64,000 bases of DNA from Streptomyces sp. A3M-1-3 (GCF_024213665.1 NZ_JANAVP010000010.1:62001-126000), one strand, 5' to 3'. Positions 1 to 8,926 are shown, numbered from the stretch's first letter. Numbers and translations are program-made. The notes: a model not told the origin generated them from the letters alone.

Positions 1-164
1 CCTCTTTGTGGGGATTTAACCGCGACGATGTCACGCCCTGTCATCGGCTTCAGGCCGCCGACTCGGCTTCTGGCTTGCCCAGTTGTTGCACTCAACCGAT
101 AGCATCGCCGGAAAGCCGCCGTCCCCCGTTGCCTGCGCGGCATCATCCGCTACGAAGGTCATCC

Positions 165-812
165 ATGCCCCACAGCCAAACCTCTGCACCACGCGGCCGC
201 GTCCGCCTCGCGCGCGGAGCATCGCCGTGGCTTCTGCCGACCGTCGCCACCGCGGCGCTCAGCCTCGCCCGGGCTCGTAAGTCCGGGCGATGGGCTGCCG
301 TCGCCGTGCCCACCACCGCTCTGGCGGCGGGCATGCTGTGGTTCTTCCGCGACCCCGAGCGCGAGATCACCCAGGGCCGGGTCATCTCGCCGGCCGACGG
401 TGTGGTGCAGAGCATCATGCCGTGGAAGGACGGACGTACCCGCGTCGCGATCTTCATGAGCCCGCTCAACGTGCACGTCAACCGGGCGCCCCTCGCGGGC
501 ACCGTGACGTCCGTCGAGCACATCCCCGGCGGGTTCGTCCCCGCGTTCAACAAGGAGAGCGAGAACAACGAGCGCGTTGTCTGGCACTTCGACACCGAGC
601 TCGGCGACATCGAGATGGTGCAGATCGCGGGTGCTGTCGCCCGGCGCATCGTCCCGTACCTCCCGCAGGGCACCAAGGTGGAGCAGGGCGAGCGCATCGG
701 TCTGATCCGCTTCGGCTCGCGGGTCGACATCTACCTTCCGGAAGGTGTCGATGTCGCGGTCGAGGTCGGCCAGACCACCACCGCGGGGGTGACTCGAATT
801 GACCGTGATTGA
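165..812 (+). CDS. psd: Phosphatidylserine decarboxylase proenzyme, short type
   Basis: Decarboxylates phosphatidylserine to phosphatidylethanolamine at the membrane. The 215-aa product has the short actinobacterial/archaeal length. It has an N-terminal hydrophobic region, the core segment FRDPER, and a C-terminal RFGSRV motif where Gly184-Ser185 is the expected self-cleavage site that makes the pyruvoyl group. I chose the ATG at 165, preceded by GAAGG, over the in-frame ATG at position 6, because the extra 53 residues are low-complexity and not family-like. The stop overlaps the next gene by 14 nt, so the two are translationally coupled. Assignment is firm; the exact start is fairly sure. 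Confidence 0.93.
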   Translation: MPHSQTSAPRGRVRLARGASPWLLPTVATAALSLARARKSGRWAAVAVPTTALAAGMLWFFRDPEREITQGRVISPADGVVQSIMPWKDGRTRVAIFMSPLNVHVNRAPLAGTVTSVEHIPGGFVPAFNKESENNERVVWHFDTELGDIEMVQIAGAVARRIVPYLPQGTKVEQGERIGLIRFGSRVDIYLPEGVDVAVEVGQTTTAGVTRIDRD

Positions 813-1656
813 TCCGGAGACTCAGGCCGGCTGGGTGCCGGAGGCGGTCGAGGACGAGGACGAAGCCGAGGACATGCCGCTGTCACTGCGGCTGTCGATA
901 GCGGACACCCTCACGCTCGGTAACGCCACATGCGGATTCATGGCGGTGTACTTCACCACCACCGGGATCCTCATCCCGCACCTCACGGGCAGCGAGGAGA
1001 CCGGCATGGCGCGGCACAGCGCCGCGACCGCCGTGATCCTGATGCTGCTCGCGGCGATCTTCGACCTGTGCGACGGGCTGGTCGCGCGCAAGCTGCGCAG
1101 CTCGCCGATGGGCGCGGAGCTGGACAACCTCTCCGACCTGATCAGCTTCGGCCTCGCCCCGGCGTACTTCGTGCTCGTGTACGGCATGGTCGCCGACGAC
1201 GCGCACCAGCGGGTGTCGGCGCTGGCTGCGATCGTGGTGCTGCTGGCGGTGGTGCTGCGGCTTGCGAGATTCTCGTGCGTGACGATGAAGGACGGCATGT
1301 TCCAGGGCATGCCGAGCCCCTTCGGCGCGCTCACGGTCGTCTCGATCGTGCTGCTCGAGCTCCCCTTCGTGCCGACGCTGCTCGCGATCATCGGAGTGGC
1401 CTGGCTGATGGTGAGCCGGGTCGAGTACCCGAAGCCGCGGGGCATCCTCGCGGTCGCGATGCTCAGCTGGATAGTCGGCGCGATGGGGCTGCTGGCGGCG
1501 TGGGCGTTCGACGCGCCGGGCGGCCAGTTCCTGCTCCAGACCGGCTGCGCGCTGCAGGTGGTCATGGGCGCGGTGATCCCGCTCTTCGCGACCACGCGAC
1601 GGGTGAACACGTTCCGCCACAACCGCCGCGAGGCGCGGGCAGCTGAGCTGCCTTGA
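799..1656 (+). CDS. pssA: CDP-diacylglycerol--serine O-phosphatidyltransferase
   Basis: Makes phosphatidylserine from CDP-diacylglycerol and serine, the substrate of the decarboxylase encoded just upstream. The 285-aa integral membrane protein carries the CDP-alcohol phosphotransferase signature (DGLVAR, then G-AEL-D-NLS-D, matching DGx2ARx7Gx3Dx3D) near residue 95, followed by several hydrophobic helices. Translation starts at a TTG that lies 14 nt inside the end of psd. A strong hairpin follows the stop. Together psd and pssA are a standard two-gene phosphatidylethanolamine operon of actinomycetes. Confidence 0.93.
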   Translation: MTVIDPETQAGWVPEAVEDEDEAEDMPLSLRLSIADTLTLGNATCGFMAVYFTTTGILIPHLTGSEETGMARHSAATAVILMLLAAIFDLCDGLVARKLRSSPMGAELDNLSDLISFGLAPAYFVLVYGMVADDAHQRVSALAAIVVLLAVVLRLARFSCVTMKDGMFQGMPSPFGALTVVSIVLLELPFVPTLLAIIGVAWLMVSRVEYPKPRGILAVAMLSWIVGAMGLLAAWAFDAPGGQFLLQTGCALQVVMGAVIPLFATTRRVNTFRHNRREARAAELP

Positions 1657-1663
1657 CCCGGTA

Positions 1664-1716
1664 CGGAAACGGTGCGGGCCCCGAGTGCGATGCACTCGGG
1701 GCCCGCACCGTTTCCG
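1664..1716. terminator. 25-bp perfect hairpin between convergent genes
   Basis: Arms 1664-1688 and 1692-1716 are perfectly complementary with a 3-nt loop. It sits 8 nt after the pssA stop and about 215 nt beyond the end of the convergent livK-like gene, so it most likely terminates pssA transcription and may work in both directions. There is no U-tract, as is usual in Streptomyces. From here to 1932 I see only GC-rich sequence without a gene. Confidence 0.85.
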
Positions 1717-1932
1717 GGGGCGGACGGGGTACCCCCGATCGGCGGCAGGTGCTCCGCGCAGCCGCAGACCGGGGCCGCCTCGTTGCGCGGAGCTGCCGCA
1801 CCCCTGCCGCGGGCCGGCCCAAGCCGCGCGAAGCTGACGCAGCCCTGCCGGGGCCCGACGCAAGCGGCGCGGCGCAGCCGCACCCTTGCCCGGGGGCCGC
1901 TCGCGGTGCGGGTTTGCCGGGCGGCGTTTGCG

Positions 1933-3189
1933 TTAGCCGGCTGGGGTGAAGTTTTCGGCCGCGGGCGAGACCTTGGCGCTCTGGACCACCTTCAGGCCGC
2001 CCGGGACCTTGTTGTCCGGCTTCAGGATCAGGGACTTCCGGGTGGACGGGGCCTTCGGGTCGGAGAAGTCGTGCGTGATGCCGAAGCCGCTGTCGTACGC
2101 GTTGATCGTCAGCAGCGCCTTGTCGATGCCCTCCCGCGTGAGGTCCTTCGCCTCGCACGCCTTCTTCAGTACCTCCCCGTAGATGGACGCGGCGGTGTAA
2201 CCGGCGACCACGCCGTTGTCGAGGCCGTCCTTCGGATAGGCCGCCTTGTAGTCGGCGGCCAGCTTCGCCGGGCCCGCCTCGCCGGCGCCGATGGGCAGCG
2301 TGGAAATGGCCACGTAGTAGTCCTTCATCAGCGCGGGTCCCGCCGGGGTGGCCAGCAGTTGCGGAGCGAAGGCCGAGTTGTTGCCGACAATCGGGACGCC
2401 CCAGCCGCCCGCCGCCGCGACGCCCACGAGCGAGGCCGCCTGCCGGGGGCCCGCGCTGATCAGGACCGCCTTGACGCCCGCCTGCTTGAGCGCAGCGACC
2501 TGCGCGGACATGTCGTTGTCGGTGGGCTTGATCTTCTGCTCGACAACCGTGAGCCCCGCCTCCTTCGCCGCGAACTTCGAGCCGACCAGCGCGTTCTCCC
2601 CGTAGTCGCCCTCGAAGTAGACATGGCCGATCTTGTCGCCCTTGGCGATGCGCTTGCCGCTGAGCAGGTAGTCGACCGCGTTGATGGTCTCGATGTCGTA
2701 CGTGGCGCCGATGACCCGTACGTACGGGCTGCCCAGCAGCGACGCCGACCATGCCTGTGGCAGCACCAGGCCCTTGTCCTGGCCGTCGATGCGCTGCTTG
2801 ACGGCGGCGACGAACGGCGAGCCGATGAACTGGGCGAAGCCCAGCACCTTCGGCTCCAGCTCGGTGTACGCGGCCAGCGCCTTCTGCGGGTCGTAGCCGT
2901 GGTCGCGGACGGTCAGCTCGATCTGCCGCCCGCAGATGCCGCCCGCGGCGTTGGTCTGCTTCACCCACAGCTGCTGTGCCTGGGTGACGCTCTTACCGAG
3001 GGAGGCGTAGACGCCGGTCATGTCGGTGAGGACGCCGAGCGGGATGGTCTTGTCGGTCACCCCGTTGCCGGTCTTGACGCCGCCGGCGCCCGCCTTGCCC
3101 TCGTCGTCCTTGGTGGCCTTGCCGCTGCACCCTGCGGCGGTGAGCGCCAGTGCGGCCGCCAGCGCCGCTGCACAGATCCTTGGCTTCAT
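1933..3189 (-). CDS. livK: Branched-chain amino-acid ABC transporter, substrate-binding lipoprotein
   Basis: Extracytoplasmic binding protein of a LIV-type importer. The 418-aa product begins with a lipoprotein signal peptide ending in the lipobox LTAAGC (Cys21), followed by a type-I periplasmic-binding fold of the Leu/Ile/Val receptor family (GVLTDMTGVYASLG near residue 50; CGRQIELTVRDHGYDP near 100). It is the last gene of a minus-strand operon; its ATG overlaps the stop of the permease gene by 4 nt. The substrate could be branched-chain amino acids or another small amide such as urea; sequence alone does not decide. Confidence 0.9.
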   Translation of the reverse strand: MKPRICAAALAAALALTAAGCSGKATKDDEGKAGAGGVKTGNGVTDKTIPLGVLTDMTGVYASLGKSVTQAQQLWVKQTNAAGGICGRQIELTVRDHGYDPQKALAAYTELEPKVLGFAQFIGSPFVAAVKQRIDGQDKGLVLPQAWSASLLGSPYVRVIGATYDIETINAVDYLLSGKRIAKGDKIGHVYFEGDYGENALVGSKFAAKEAGLTVVEQKIKPTDNDMSAQVAALKQAGVKAVLISAGPRQAASLVGVAAAGGWGVPIVGNNSAFAPQLLATPAGPALMKDYYVAISTLPIGAGEAGPAKLAADYKAAYPKDGLDNGVVAGYTAASIYGEVLKKACEAKDLTREGIDKALLTINAYDSGFGITHDFSDPKAPSTRKSLILKPDNKVPGGLKVVQSAKVSPAAENFTPAG

Positions 3190-4337
3190 GCTGCTTCCTC
3201 CCCTGGGGACGTGCGTGAACGCCGGGCGGCCGCGATACGGACGAGACCGCCGGGCAGGAACAGGACCACCACCACGACGGCGGCCCCGTACAGATAGCGG
3301 GACGCCTCTCCCGGGGAGACCCCGCCCGTACCGGGCGCGGAGACCAGCGGGAGGGAGTCGCTGTAGCGGGTCAGCAGCTGGGGCAGCAGCGAGACGAACG
3401 CCGCGCCGACGACCGCTCCCGCGACCGTGCCGAGCCCGCCGATCACGATCATGGCGAGGTATTCGAGGGACAGGATCATGCCGAAGTAGTCCGGCACGGT
3501 GCGCTGGAAGACCAGCGCGAGGAGCACCCCGGCGAGGCCCGCGTACATCGAGGAGAGGACGAACACCGCGGCCCGGTAGCGGGCGACGGGTACGCCCATC
3601 ACGCCGGCGGCGATGCGGTGGTCGCGGATGGCGTTCATGGCCCGCCCCGGGCGGCCGCGCAGGACCCCGCGCGCGAACAGGGCGCAGGCCAGCAGCGCGA
3701 CCAGGCCCACGTACCAGAGCTTCTCGGCGGACTGGAAGGGCACGGCGGCGATGACCGTCTCGGTGTCGTCGAAGGTGATCCCGAAGAGCGAGAGGGGCTC
3801 CACCGCACGGCCGTTGAAGCCGCCGGTCAGATCGCGGGCGTTGAACAGGACATGCTGGCCGATGAAGATCAGCGCGAGGGTGGCGATGCCCAGGTACGCG
3901 CCGCTCAGGCGTCCGGCGATGGGGCTGAACAGCCCGCCCGCCAGGCCCGCGAGGAGCACGGCGAGGACCGCCGCGAGCCAGCTGGGCAGCCCGAGCCCGA
4001 CGAGGTCGTGGCCGTTCTCGGTGGTGCTGTCGCCGGCCAGGACGCAGTAGCCGTACGCGCCGACGGCGAGGAAGAAGGCGTGCCCCATGGAGAGCTGCCC
4101 GGTGGCGCCGGTGAGCAGGTTGATGCCGATGGCGCCGATCGCCGCGGCCATCGCGAACAGCCCGGCCTGGAGCCAGAAGCGGTCGAGGTAGAAGGGCAGG
4201 GCGAGCAGGAGGAGCGTTCCGGCGGCCCAGGCGTACGGGGTGGGCCGCCGGAGCTGCGCAGACGGACTTGGGACGGGGGACGGGCGGGGGCGGCGTACGG
4301 ACGGGCGCAGGGCGCCGGACAGGCGGGGTTCAGACAC
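3186..4337 (-). CDS. livM: Branched-chain amino-acid ABC transporter permease (LivM type)
   Basis: Inner-membrane permease of 383 aa with 8-10 hydrophobic segments and the LivM-type segment GINLLTGATGQLSMGHAFF. I set the start at the GTG at 4337, which overlaps the upstream permease stop by 8 nt and has a GAAGGAG ribosome site 7 nt upstream; the longer reading from 4379 adds residues that duplicate the end of the upstream gene in another frame. The N-terminus before the first helix is long and rich in Arg/Pro. It partners with the LivH-type permease encoded immediately upstream. Confidence 0.9.
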   Translation of the reverse strand: MSEPRLSGALRPSVRRPRPSPVPSPSAQLRRPTPYAWAAGTLLLLALPFYLDRFWLQAGLFAMAAAIGAIGINLLTGATGQLSMGHAFFLAVGAYGYCVLAGDSTTENGHDLVGLGLPSWLAAVLAVLLAGLAGGLFSPIAGRLSGAYLGIATLALIFIGQHVLFNARDLTGGFNGRAVEPLSLFGITFDDTETVIAAVPFQSAEKLWYVGLVALLACALFARGVLRGRPGRAMNAIRDHRIAAGVMGVPVARYRAAVFVLSSMYAGLAGVLLALVFQRTVPDYFGMILSLEYLAMIVIGGLGTVAGAVVGAAFVSLLPQLLTRYSDSLPLVSAPGTGGVSPGEASRYLYGAAVVVVVLFLPGGLVRIAAARRSRTSPGEEAA

Positions 4338-5220
4338 GTGCCAGCTCCTTCGTGCCGAACAGCCCGGCCGGCCGGACAAGCAGCACCACGACCATCACCA
4401 GATACGGCGCGAGGTCGCCGACGCCCCGGCCCAGGAACGACAGTTCGCCCTGGTAGCCGGTCGCGAGCGACTCGGTTACGCCGACGATCAGTCCGCCGGC
4501 CAGAGCGCCGGTGGTGGAGTCCAGGCCGCCGAGGATCGCGGCCGGGAAAGCCTTGAGGGCGGCCAGCGACGTACTGCGCTCAAGACCCGGTGTCGGGAAT
4601 ACCGTCAGGAACAGCGCGGCCACCGCGGCGAGCGCGCCGGCCACCGCCCATGCGGCGAGCGAGACGCGGCCCAGCCGTACGCCCATCAGCGCCGCGGTCT
4701 CCGGCTTCTCCGCGGCGGCGCGCATCGCCACGCCCCACGAGGTGAAGCGGAAGACCAGCAGGAACGCGGTGATCAGGAGCGCGGCGGAGAGGAACGCCGC
4801 GACCCGGGTCTGGGCGATCGTGACGGATCCGACGGTCAGGACGCGGTCGCCCCACGGGTCGCCGAGCGAGAGTACGTCGGTGCCGATCCGGCGGGTGAGG
4901 TCGGTGGTGAGGAGGATGTCGACGCCGATGGTGACGATGGCGAGGACGCTGTGGTCGGAGCCGCGGTAGCGGCGCATCACCAGGAACTCGACGCCCGCGC
5001 CGACGACGGCGGCAGCGCCGATGCCGACGGCGAGGGCGGCCCAGAAGCCGATCTCGTCGTGCAGGACGGCCGTCACATAGCCGCCGGCGAGCAGGAGGGA
5101 CGCGTGGGCGAAGTTGACCACCTCGGTCGCCTTGAAGATGACAACGAATCCGAGGGCGATCAGGGCGTACACCGATCCCATGGACAGGCCGCCCAGGAGG
5201 AGTTCGACGAAGGTCGTCAC
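4330..5220 (-). CDS. livH: Branched-chain amino-acid ABC transporter permease (LivH type)
   Basis: A 296-aa membrane permease opening with LLLGGLSMGSVYALIALGF, typical of LivH, and continuing with about eight transmembrane helices. The GTG start overlaps the stop of the ATPase gene by 4 nt (GTGA), and the end overlaps livM by 8 nt, so livG-livH-livM-livK should be translated as a coupled unit. It forms the heteromeric membrane channel with LivM. Confidence 0.92.
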   Translation of the reverse strand: MTTFVELLLGGLSMGSVYALIALGFVVIFKATEVVNFAHASLLLAGGYVTAVLHDEIGFWAALAVGIGAAAVVGAGVEFLVMRRYRGSDHSVLAIVTIGVDILLTTDLTRRIGTDVLSLGDPWGDRVLTVGSVTIAQTRVAAFLSAALLITAFLLVFRFTSWGVAMRAAAEKPETAALMGVRLGRVSLAAWAVAGALAAVAALFLTVFPTPGLERSTSLAALKAFPAAILGGLDSTTGALAGGLIVGVTESLATGYQGELSFLGRGVGDLAPYLVMVVVLLVRPAGLFGTKELARV

Positions 5221-6035
5221 GGCGTGGCCTCCTCACCGAGGTAGGCGCGGACGACCGCCGGGTCGCTCTGCACCCGGGCGGGTGTCCCGCCGCCGATCCT
5301 GCGTCCGAAGTCGAGTACGGTCACCGCGTCGGCGAGCCGCATCACCACCCCCATGTCGTGTTCGACCAGCACGATCGAGATACCGAGGCTGTCGCGCACC
5401 CCGGCGATGACGGCGGCGGTCTGCCGCCGTTCGTCGCCGGTCATCCCGGCCACCGGTTCGTCGAGGAGCAGCAGCTTCGGCTCCATGCACAGGGCGCGGC
5501 CCAGCTCGACGAGCTTCTGCTTTCCGTACGGGAGCGCGCCCGCGGGATGCGCGAGGTCCCGCTCCAGGCCGACGAAGGCCGCGATCTCCCGTACGCGCTC
5601 CCGGTGTTGGCGCCCCTCGCGGGCCGCGGAGGGCAGCCGCAGGCCGGCGGCGAGGAAGCCGGACCGGGTCAGCCGGTGGCGGCCGAGCATCAGGCTGTCG
5701 GCGACGGTGGCGTGCGGGGGCAGGGCGAGGTTCTGGAAGGTACGGGCGATCCCGAGTGCGGCGACGGCGTGCGGGGCGAGGCCGGTCAGTTCGGTGCCGC
5801 CGAAGCGGATGCTGCCGGAGGCGGCCCGGTACACCCCGGACAGGACGTTGAAGCAGGTGGACTTTCCGGCGCCGTTGGGACCGATGACGGCGTGCACGCT
5901 GCCGGGTTCGACGGTGAACGACACGGCGTCGAGGGCGGTGAGCCCGGCGAACCGGACGGTGACGTCGGTGACGTGGAGCACCGGCGCGTCTGCCTGGGCG
6001 GCGCGGTGCGGGGTGGCGTCCCCGGTGGCGGTCAT
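5217..6035 (-). CDS. livG: Branched-chain amino-acid ABC transporter ATPase (LivG type)
   Basis: Cytoplasmic ATPase of 272 aa with Walker A GPNGAGKST, the LivG-type signature LPYGKQKLVELGRAL and Walker B LLLLDEPVAG followed by a switch His in VLVEHDMGVV. The start is the ATG at 6035, preceded by GGGAGGG; the ORF can be read to 6050 but that adds no conserved residues. It is separated from livF by about 286 nt that contain a long palindrome. Confidence 0.92.
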   Translation of the reverse strand: MTATGDATPHRAAQADAPVLHVTDVTVRFAGLTALDAVSFTVEPGSVHAVIGPNGAGKSTCFNVLSGVYRAASGSIRFGGTELTGLAPHAVAALGIARTFQNLALPPHATVADSLMLGRHRLTRSGFLAAGLRLPSAAREGRQHRERVREIAAFVGLERDLAHPAGALPYGKQKLVELGRALCMEPKLLLLDEPVAGMTGDERRQTAAVIAGVRDSLGISIVLVEHDMGVVMRLADAVTVLDFGRRIGGGTPARVQSDPAVVRAYLGEEATP

Positions 6036-6157
6036 CGGGCCCTCCCGCACAGGCGGGGCCGGTGCCCGACGCGTCGCCTGCGGCGGGCTCGTCCCCGCCC
6101 CTCCCCTTCCCGAAACCGGGGGCAGGCCCCCGGGCCCCCAGGACGCCCTTCGGGCGT

Positions 6158-6207
6158 GTCCTCAATCGCCGGACAGGCTTGATCAAGCCCGTCCGGCGAT
6201 TGAGGAC
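6158..6207. repeat. 50-bp near-perfect palindrome between livF and livG
   Basis: The two halves (6158-6182 and 6183-6207) are complementary at every position except one A/C pair. The outer part reads GTCCTCAATCGCCGGAC. From memory, closely similar palindromes recur between genes in many Streptomyces chromosomes, so this is probably a dispersed intergenic element rather than an operator specific to this operon. As RNA it would form a strong hairpin inside the liv transcript and could lower expression of the genes after livF or protect an mRNA end. Confidence 0.8.
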
Positions 6208-6243
6208 CGGGGTCTGGGTCAGAGCCCCAGGTTCGGGAAGGTG

Positions 6244-6276
6244 GGGGTCCCCCCGGACGAAGTCTGGGGGAGGGGT
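6244..6276 (+). repeat. Short G/C hairpin next to the palindrome
   Basis: A run of C followed by GGAC, a GAA loop and GTCTGGGGG can pair over 9 bp with one G-T wobble. The same kind of hairpin often accompanies the palindrome class seen at 6158-6207. It lies in the livF-livG spacer. No coding sequence is visible between 6036 and 6321. Confidence 0.45.
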
Positions 6277-6321
6277 GGGGAACGGGCCCGCCGCAGGCGC
6301 ACCGTACTGCCGGCCCGCGCG

Positions 6322-7134
6322 TCATGCCGGCCACCTGGACAGCGCCGGGGCCTCCGTACGCGCCCGCGGAACGTCCGCCGCGGCCGTCTCGTCGACCACA
6401 CCGAGATACCGGCGACGAACCTCGTCGGACGCCGCCAGCACGTCCGCCGGCCCCGACAGGGCGACCTCGCCCACGTCCAGTACGTACGCCGAAGACGCCA
6501 GCCGCAGCGCGAGCGCCGCGTTCTGCTCCACCAACAGCACCGACGTACCACGGGAGTTGATCTCCGTGATCGTCGCGGCGATACGCGCGGCCATCATGGG
6601 GGCCAGGCCCAGCGACGGTTCGTCCAGCAGCAGCAGCTTGGGCCGGGCCATCAGGGCCCGGCCCAGGGCCAGCATCTGCTGCTCCCCGCCGGAGAGCAGG
6701 CCGGCGCGCTGCCGGGCGCGGTCGGCCAGTACGGGGAAGAGCTCGTGGACGCGGGCGAGTGCCGCCGCGCCCTCCTTGCGGCCGCCCCGCGCACCCAGCG
6801 CGCCGGCCCGCAGATTGTCGGCGACCGACATCCGGGCGAACACCTGACGCCCCTCCGGGACCTGCACGACCCCGGCGGCCACCACCTGCGCGGGGCTCAT
6901 CCCGTCGAGCGGGCGCCCGTCGAACGCCACAGTGCCGGCCGAGACCGCGCCGCGGTGAAAGGGGAGAGTCCGCGAAATCGCCCTGAGCAGTGTGGACTTG
7001 CCGGCACCGTTCCCGCCGAGTACGGCGACCACCGCGCCGGCCGGGACCTCCACCGAGATCGCGCGCAGCGCCCGTACCGGCCCATAGCCGACGGACAGCG
7101 CGCGCACCTCCAGCGAAGCCGAAACGGCCGCCAT
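6322..7134 (-). CDS. livF: Branched-chain amino-acid ABC transporter ATPase (LivF type)
   Basis: Second ATPase of the importer, 270 aa, with Walker A GGNGAGKST, signature LLSGGEQQMLALGRAL and Walker B LLLLDEPSLGLAP. The start is the ATG at 7134 with a GGAAGGAG site. It is the first gene of the minus-strand liv operon and is divided by 193 nt from the divergent PucR-type regulator. An inverted repeat TGTGC-N4-GCACA lies 33-46 nt upstream of the start. Confidence 0.92.
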   Translation of the reverse strand: MAAVSASLEVRALSVGYGPVRALRAISVEVPAGAVVAVLGGNGAGKSTLLRAISRTLPFHRGAVSAGTVAFDGRPLDGMSPAQVVAAGVVQVPEGRQVFARMSVADNLRAGALGARGGRKEGAAALARVHELFPVLADRARQRAGLLSGGEQQMLALGRALMARPKLLLLDEPSLGLAPMMAARIAATITEINSRGTSVLLVEQNAALALRLASSAYVLDVGEVALSGPADVLAASDEVRRRYLGVVDETAAADVPRARTEAPALSRWPA

Positions 7135-7166
7135 GCCTTCTCCTTCCGCCCCGCTTCCCACCCTGC

Positions 7167-7180
7167 TGTGCTGGCGCACA
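7167..7180. promoter_or_regulatory. Candidate operator, copy 1 (livF side)
   Basis: TGTGC-TGGC-GCACA is a perfect 5-bp inverted repeat with a 4-nt spacer, placed 33 nt upstream of livF. The same half-sites and spacing recur at 7258-7271 near the divergent regulator gene. Repetition of an identical dyad in one divergent promoter region suggests a transcription-factor site, the obvious candidate being the adjacent PucR protein. Confidence 0.55.
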
Positions 7181-7256
7181 CATCAGCACCGGGTGGTCCG
7201 GCCGTCCACGGCGAACGGCCGAATCGCTGCGGATGACCAGCGAGGGGCGGACCACG

Positions 7257-7272
7257 TTGTGCACCCGCACAA
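7257..7272. promoter_or_regulatory. Candidate operator, copy 2 (pucR side)
   Basis: TTGTGC-ACCC-GCACAA is a perfect 6-bp inverted repeat centred 91 bp from copy 1 and about 55-70 nt upstream of the regulator start. A second dyad, GTGGTCCG at 7193-7200 and CGGACCAC at 7248-7255, lies between the two copies. These could allow looping or autoregulation. Confidence 0.55.
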
Positions 7273-7327
7273 GGCTGCGTGCGCGGGGCCTGTCGCACCC
7301 TGCCCGGGGGTGGCATCCTCACCAGCC

Positions 7328-8524
7328 ATGAGTGGCCGGAGAACGCGCACTGATCGCGAGTGGTCGGTCCTGGTGAGTGCCTCCGAGGTGCTCACCGAAC
7401 GCATCCCACGGCTGACCGACCAGCTGATCGAGGAACTTCACACCCATTCACCGCTGTTCGACCTCGCCGTGCCGCGGGACGAGCACTGGCAGCAGATCAG
7501 CGAGGCGATGCACTACGGCATCGAGGCGTTCGCCGCGCGCCGGTCGGACCCGCGCCGGGACCTGGTCTACGCGGAGGAGCTGGGCCGGCGCCGGGCCGAG
7601 CAGGGGCTCCCGCTGGACCTGCTGCTCTACGCGTACCGGCACGCGGGCCGGCTCACCTGGGACGCGCTGCTGGAGATCGTCAGCGAGAAGGACCCGGACG
7701 CGCTGCCGGTGCTGGCGCACACGGCCGCGCAGATGTGGGCGGGGGTCGATCAGCAGGCCTCCACGGTGGCGGAGGCCTACCGCACCACCGAGCAGGAGAT
7801 GCGGCGGCGCAGCGACGAACGCGTGCAGGCGCTGCTCGACGCCCTGCTGGAGGGCCAGTCGGCGCCGGCCCTGGCCGCCAGGGCTGCGGCCGGGCTCGAT
7901 CTGCCGGAGCAGGGCCGGTACGCGGTGGTGGTGCTGCGGGTGGAGCGGCGCGACGGGCGGGAGCCGTTCCATCGGATCGGGGAGGCGGAGGGCATGCGCT
8001 TCTTCTGGCGGATGCGTACGGACTGCGAGGTCGCGGTGGTCGCCCTGGGCGAGGCGGACCTCGCGGCCCTGGCCGCCGAGCTGGGCCGCCGCTGCCCGGG
8101 CCCGGGCGGGATCAGCCCGGTGGTGGACCGGCTGGCGGACCTGGGCCTGGCGCGCCGGCTGGCGGCGACGGCACTGCGTACGTGCGGTCCGGACGCGCGG
8201 GAGGTCGTACGCCTGGACGAGCGGCTGCCCACGGCGCTGGTGGTGAGCCAGCCCGAGCTGTCGGCGCGCCTGGTGGCCGACGTCTTCGGCCCACTGCTCG
8301 AACTGGATCCGGCGGACCGGGTGGTGCTGCTGGAGACGCTGGACGCGTGGCTGGAGGCGGAGGGCTCGGCGGGCCGGGCGGCGACGCGCCTGTACTGCCA
8401 CCGCAACACGGTCTTCAACCGCCTGCGGAGGCTGGAACAGCTCACGTCGAGGTCACTGTCCCGGCCACGGGACCTGACGGAGATGACCCTGGCCCTGGAC
8501 GCGTTCCGCCTCACGGAGCCGTAA
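7328..8524 (+). CDS. PucR-family transcriptional regulator (CdaR-like)
   Basis: A 398-aa DNA-binding protein. The N-terminal half is helical and of unknown ligand specificity; the middle (about residues 180-270) resembles the GGDEF-derived CdaR domain; the C-terminus has the PucR helix-turn-helix with the hallmark LYCHRNTVFNRLRRLEQLT. I start it at the ATG at 7328, since the 65 codons upstream are intergenic in character. Divergent orientation to the liv operon makes control of that importer likely. Family members respond to nitrogen or amino-acid metabolites. Confidence 0.9.
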   Translation: MSGRRTRTDREWSVLVSASEVLTERIPRLTDQLIEELHTHSPLFDLAVPRDEHWQQISEAMHYGIEAFAARRSDPRRDLVYAEELGRRRAEQGLPLDLLLYAYRHAGRLTWDALLEIVSEKDPDALPVLAHTAAQMWAGVDQQASTVAEAYRTTEQEMRRRSDERVQALLDALLEGQSAPALAARAAAGLDLPEQGRYAVVVLRVERRDGREPFHRIGEAEGMRFFWRMRTDCEVAVVALGEADLAALAAELGRRCPGPGGISPVVDRLADLGLARRLAATALRTCGPDAREVVRLDERLPTALVVSQPELSARLVADVFGPLLELDPADRVVLLETLDAWLEAEGSAGRAATRLYCHRNTVFNRLRRLEQLTSRSLSRPRDLTEMTLALDAFRLTEP

Positions 8525-8926
8525 GGGGGGCGGGGGCACGTCCCACCCACCCGCCCTGGATCTGGGGGCGAGCCCCCAACCCCTGGCGAGCCAGGCCGCT
8601 CCGCGTCCGGCTCGGACTCCCCGGGCGCCAGGCACCGAACGCCGGGCCACCACCGCCCATCACCCGGGCGGGATGCTAAGCGCTCCCCCGCCGCCCGCGG
8701 CAAACGCCGGGGGCGAGCCAGGCGCAGCCGGCCGCCGGGGGCGCGTACGGCACGCCGGGGTCACCGCCCGCCCACTGCCCGGGCGGGGCCCGGCACAGCC
8801 GACTGCCGGGGGTGCGGGGGTACCTCGTACCCCCGCTCTACAGGGCGGGATGGGTGGGAGGGCCCCCGGGGGCCGGGCGACGCGCCGCCCCGCCCCCTTG
8901 GCGGGAGCGGGGCGGCCGGGGGTGGG
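8525..8926. other. 402-bp intergenic tract without a gene
   Basis: Extremely GC-rich spacer between the convergent pucR-type gene and glycerate kinase. It holds repeated short blocks around GCCGGGGG and one clear hairpin at 8814-8836. I find no credible coding sequence on either strand. Confidence 0.7.
8814..8836. terminator. Hairpin, 10-bp perfect stem
   Basis: GCGGGGGTAC and its complement enclose a CTC loop. It lies between two convergent genes and about 90 nt past the glycerate kinase stop, so it is a plausible bidirectional terminator. Confidence 0.5.
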
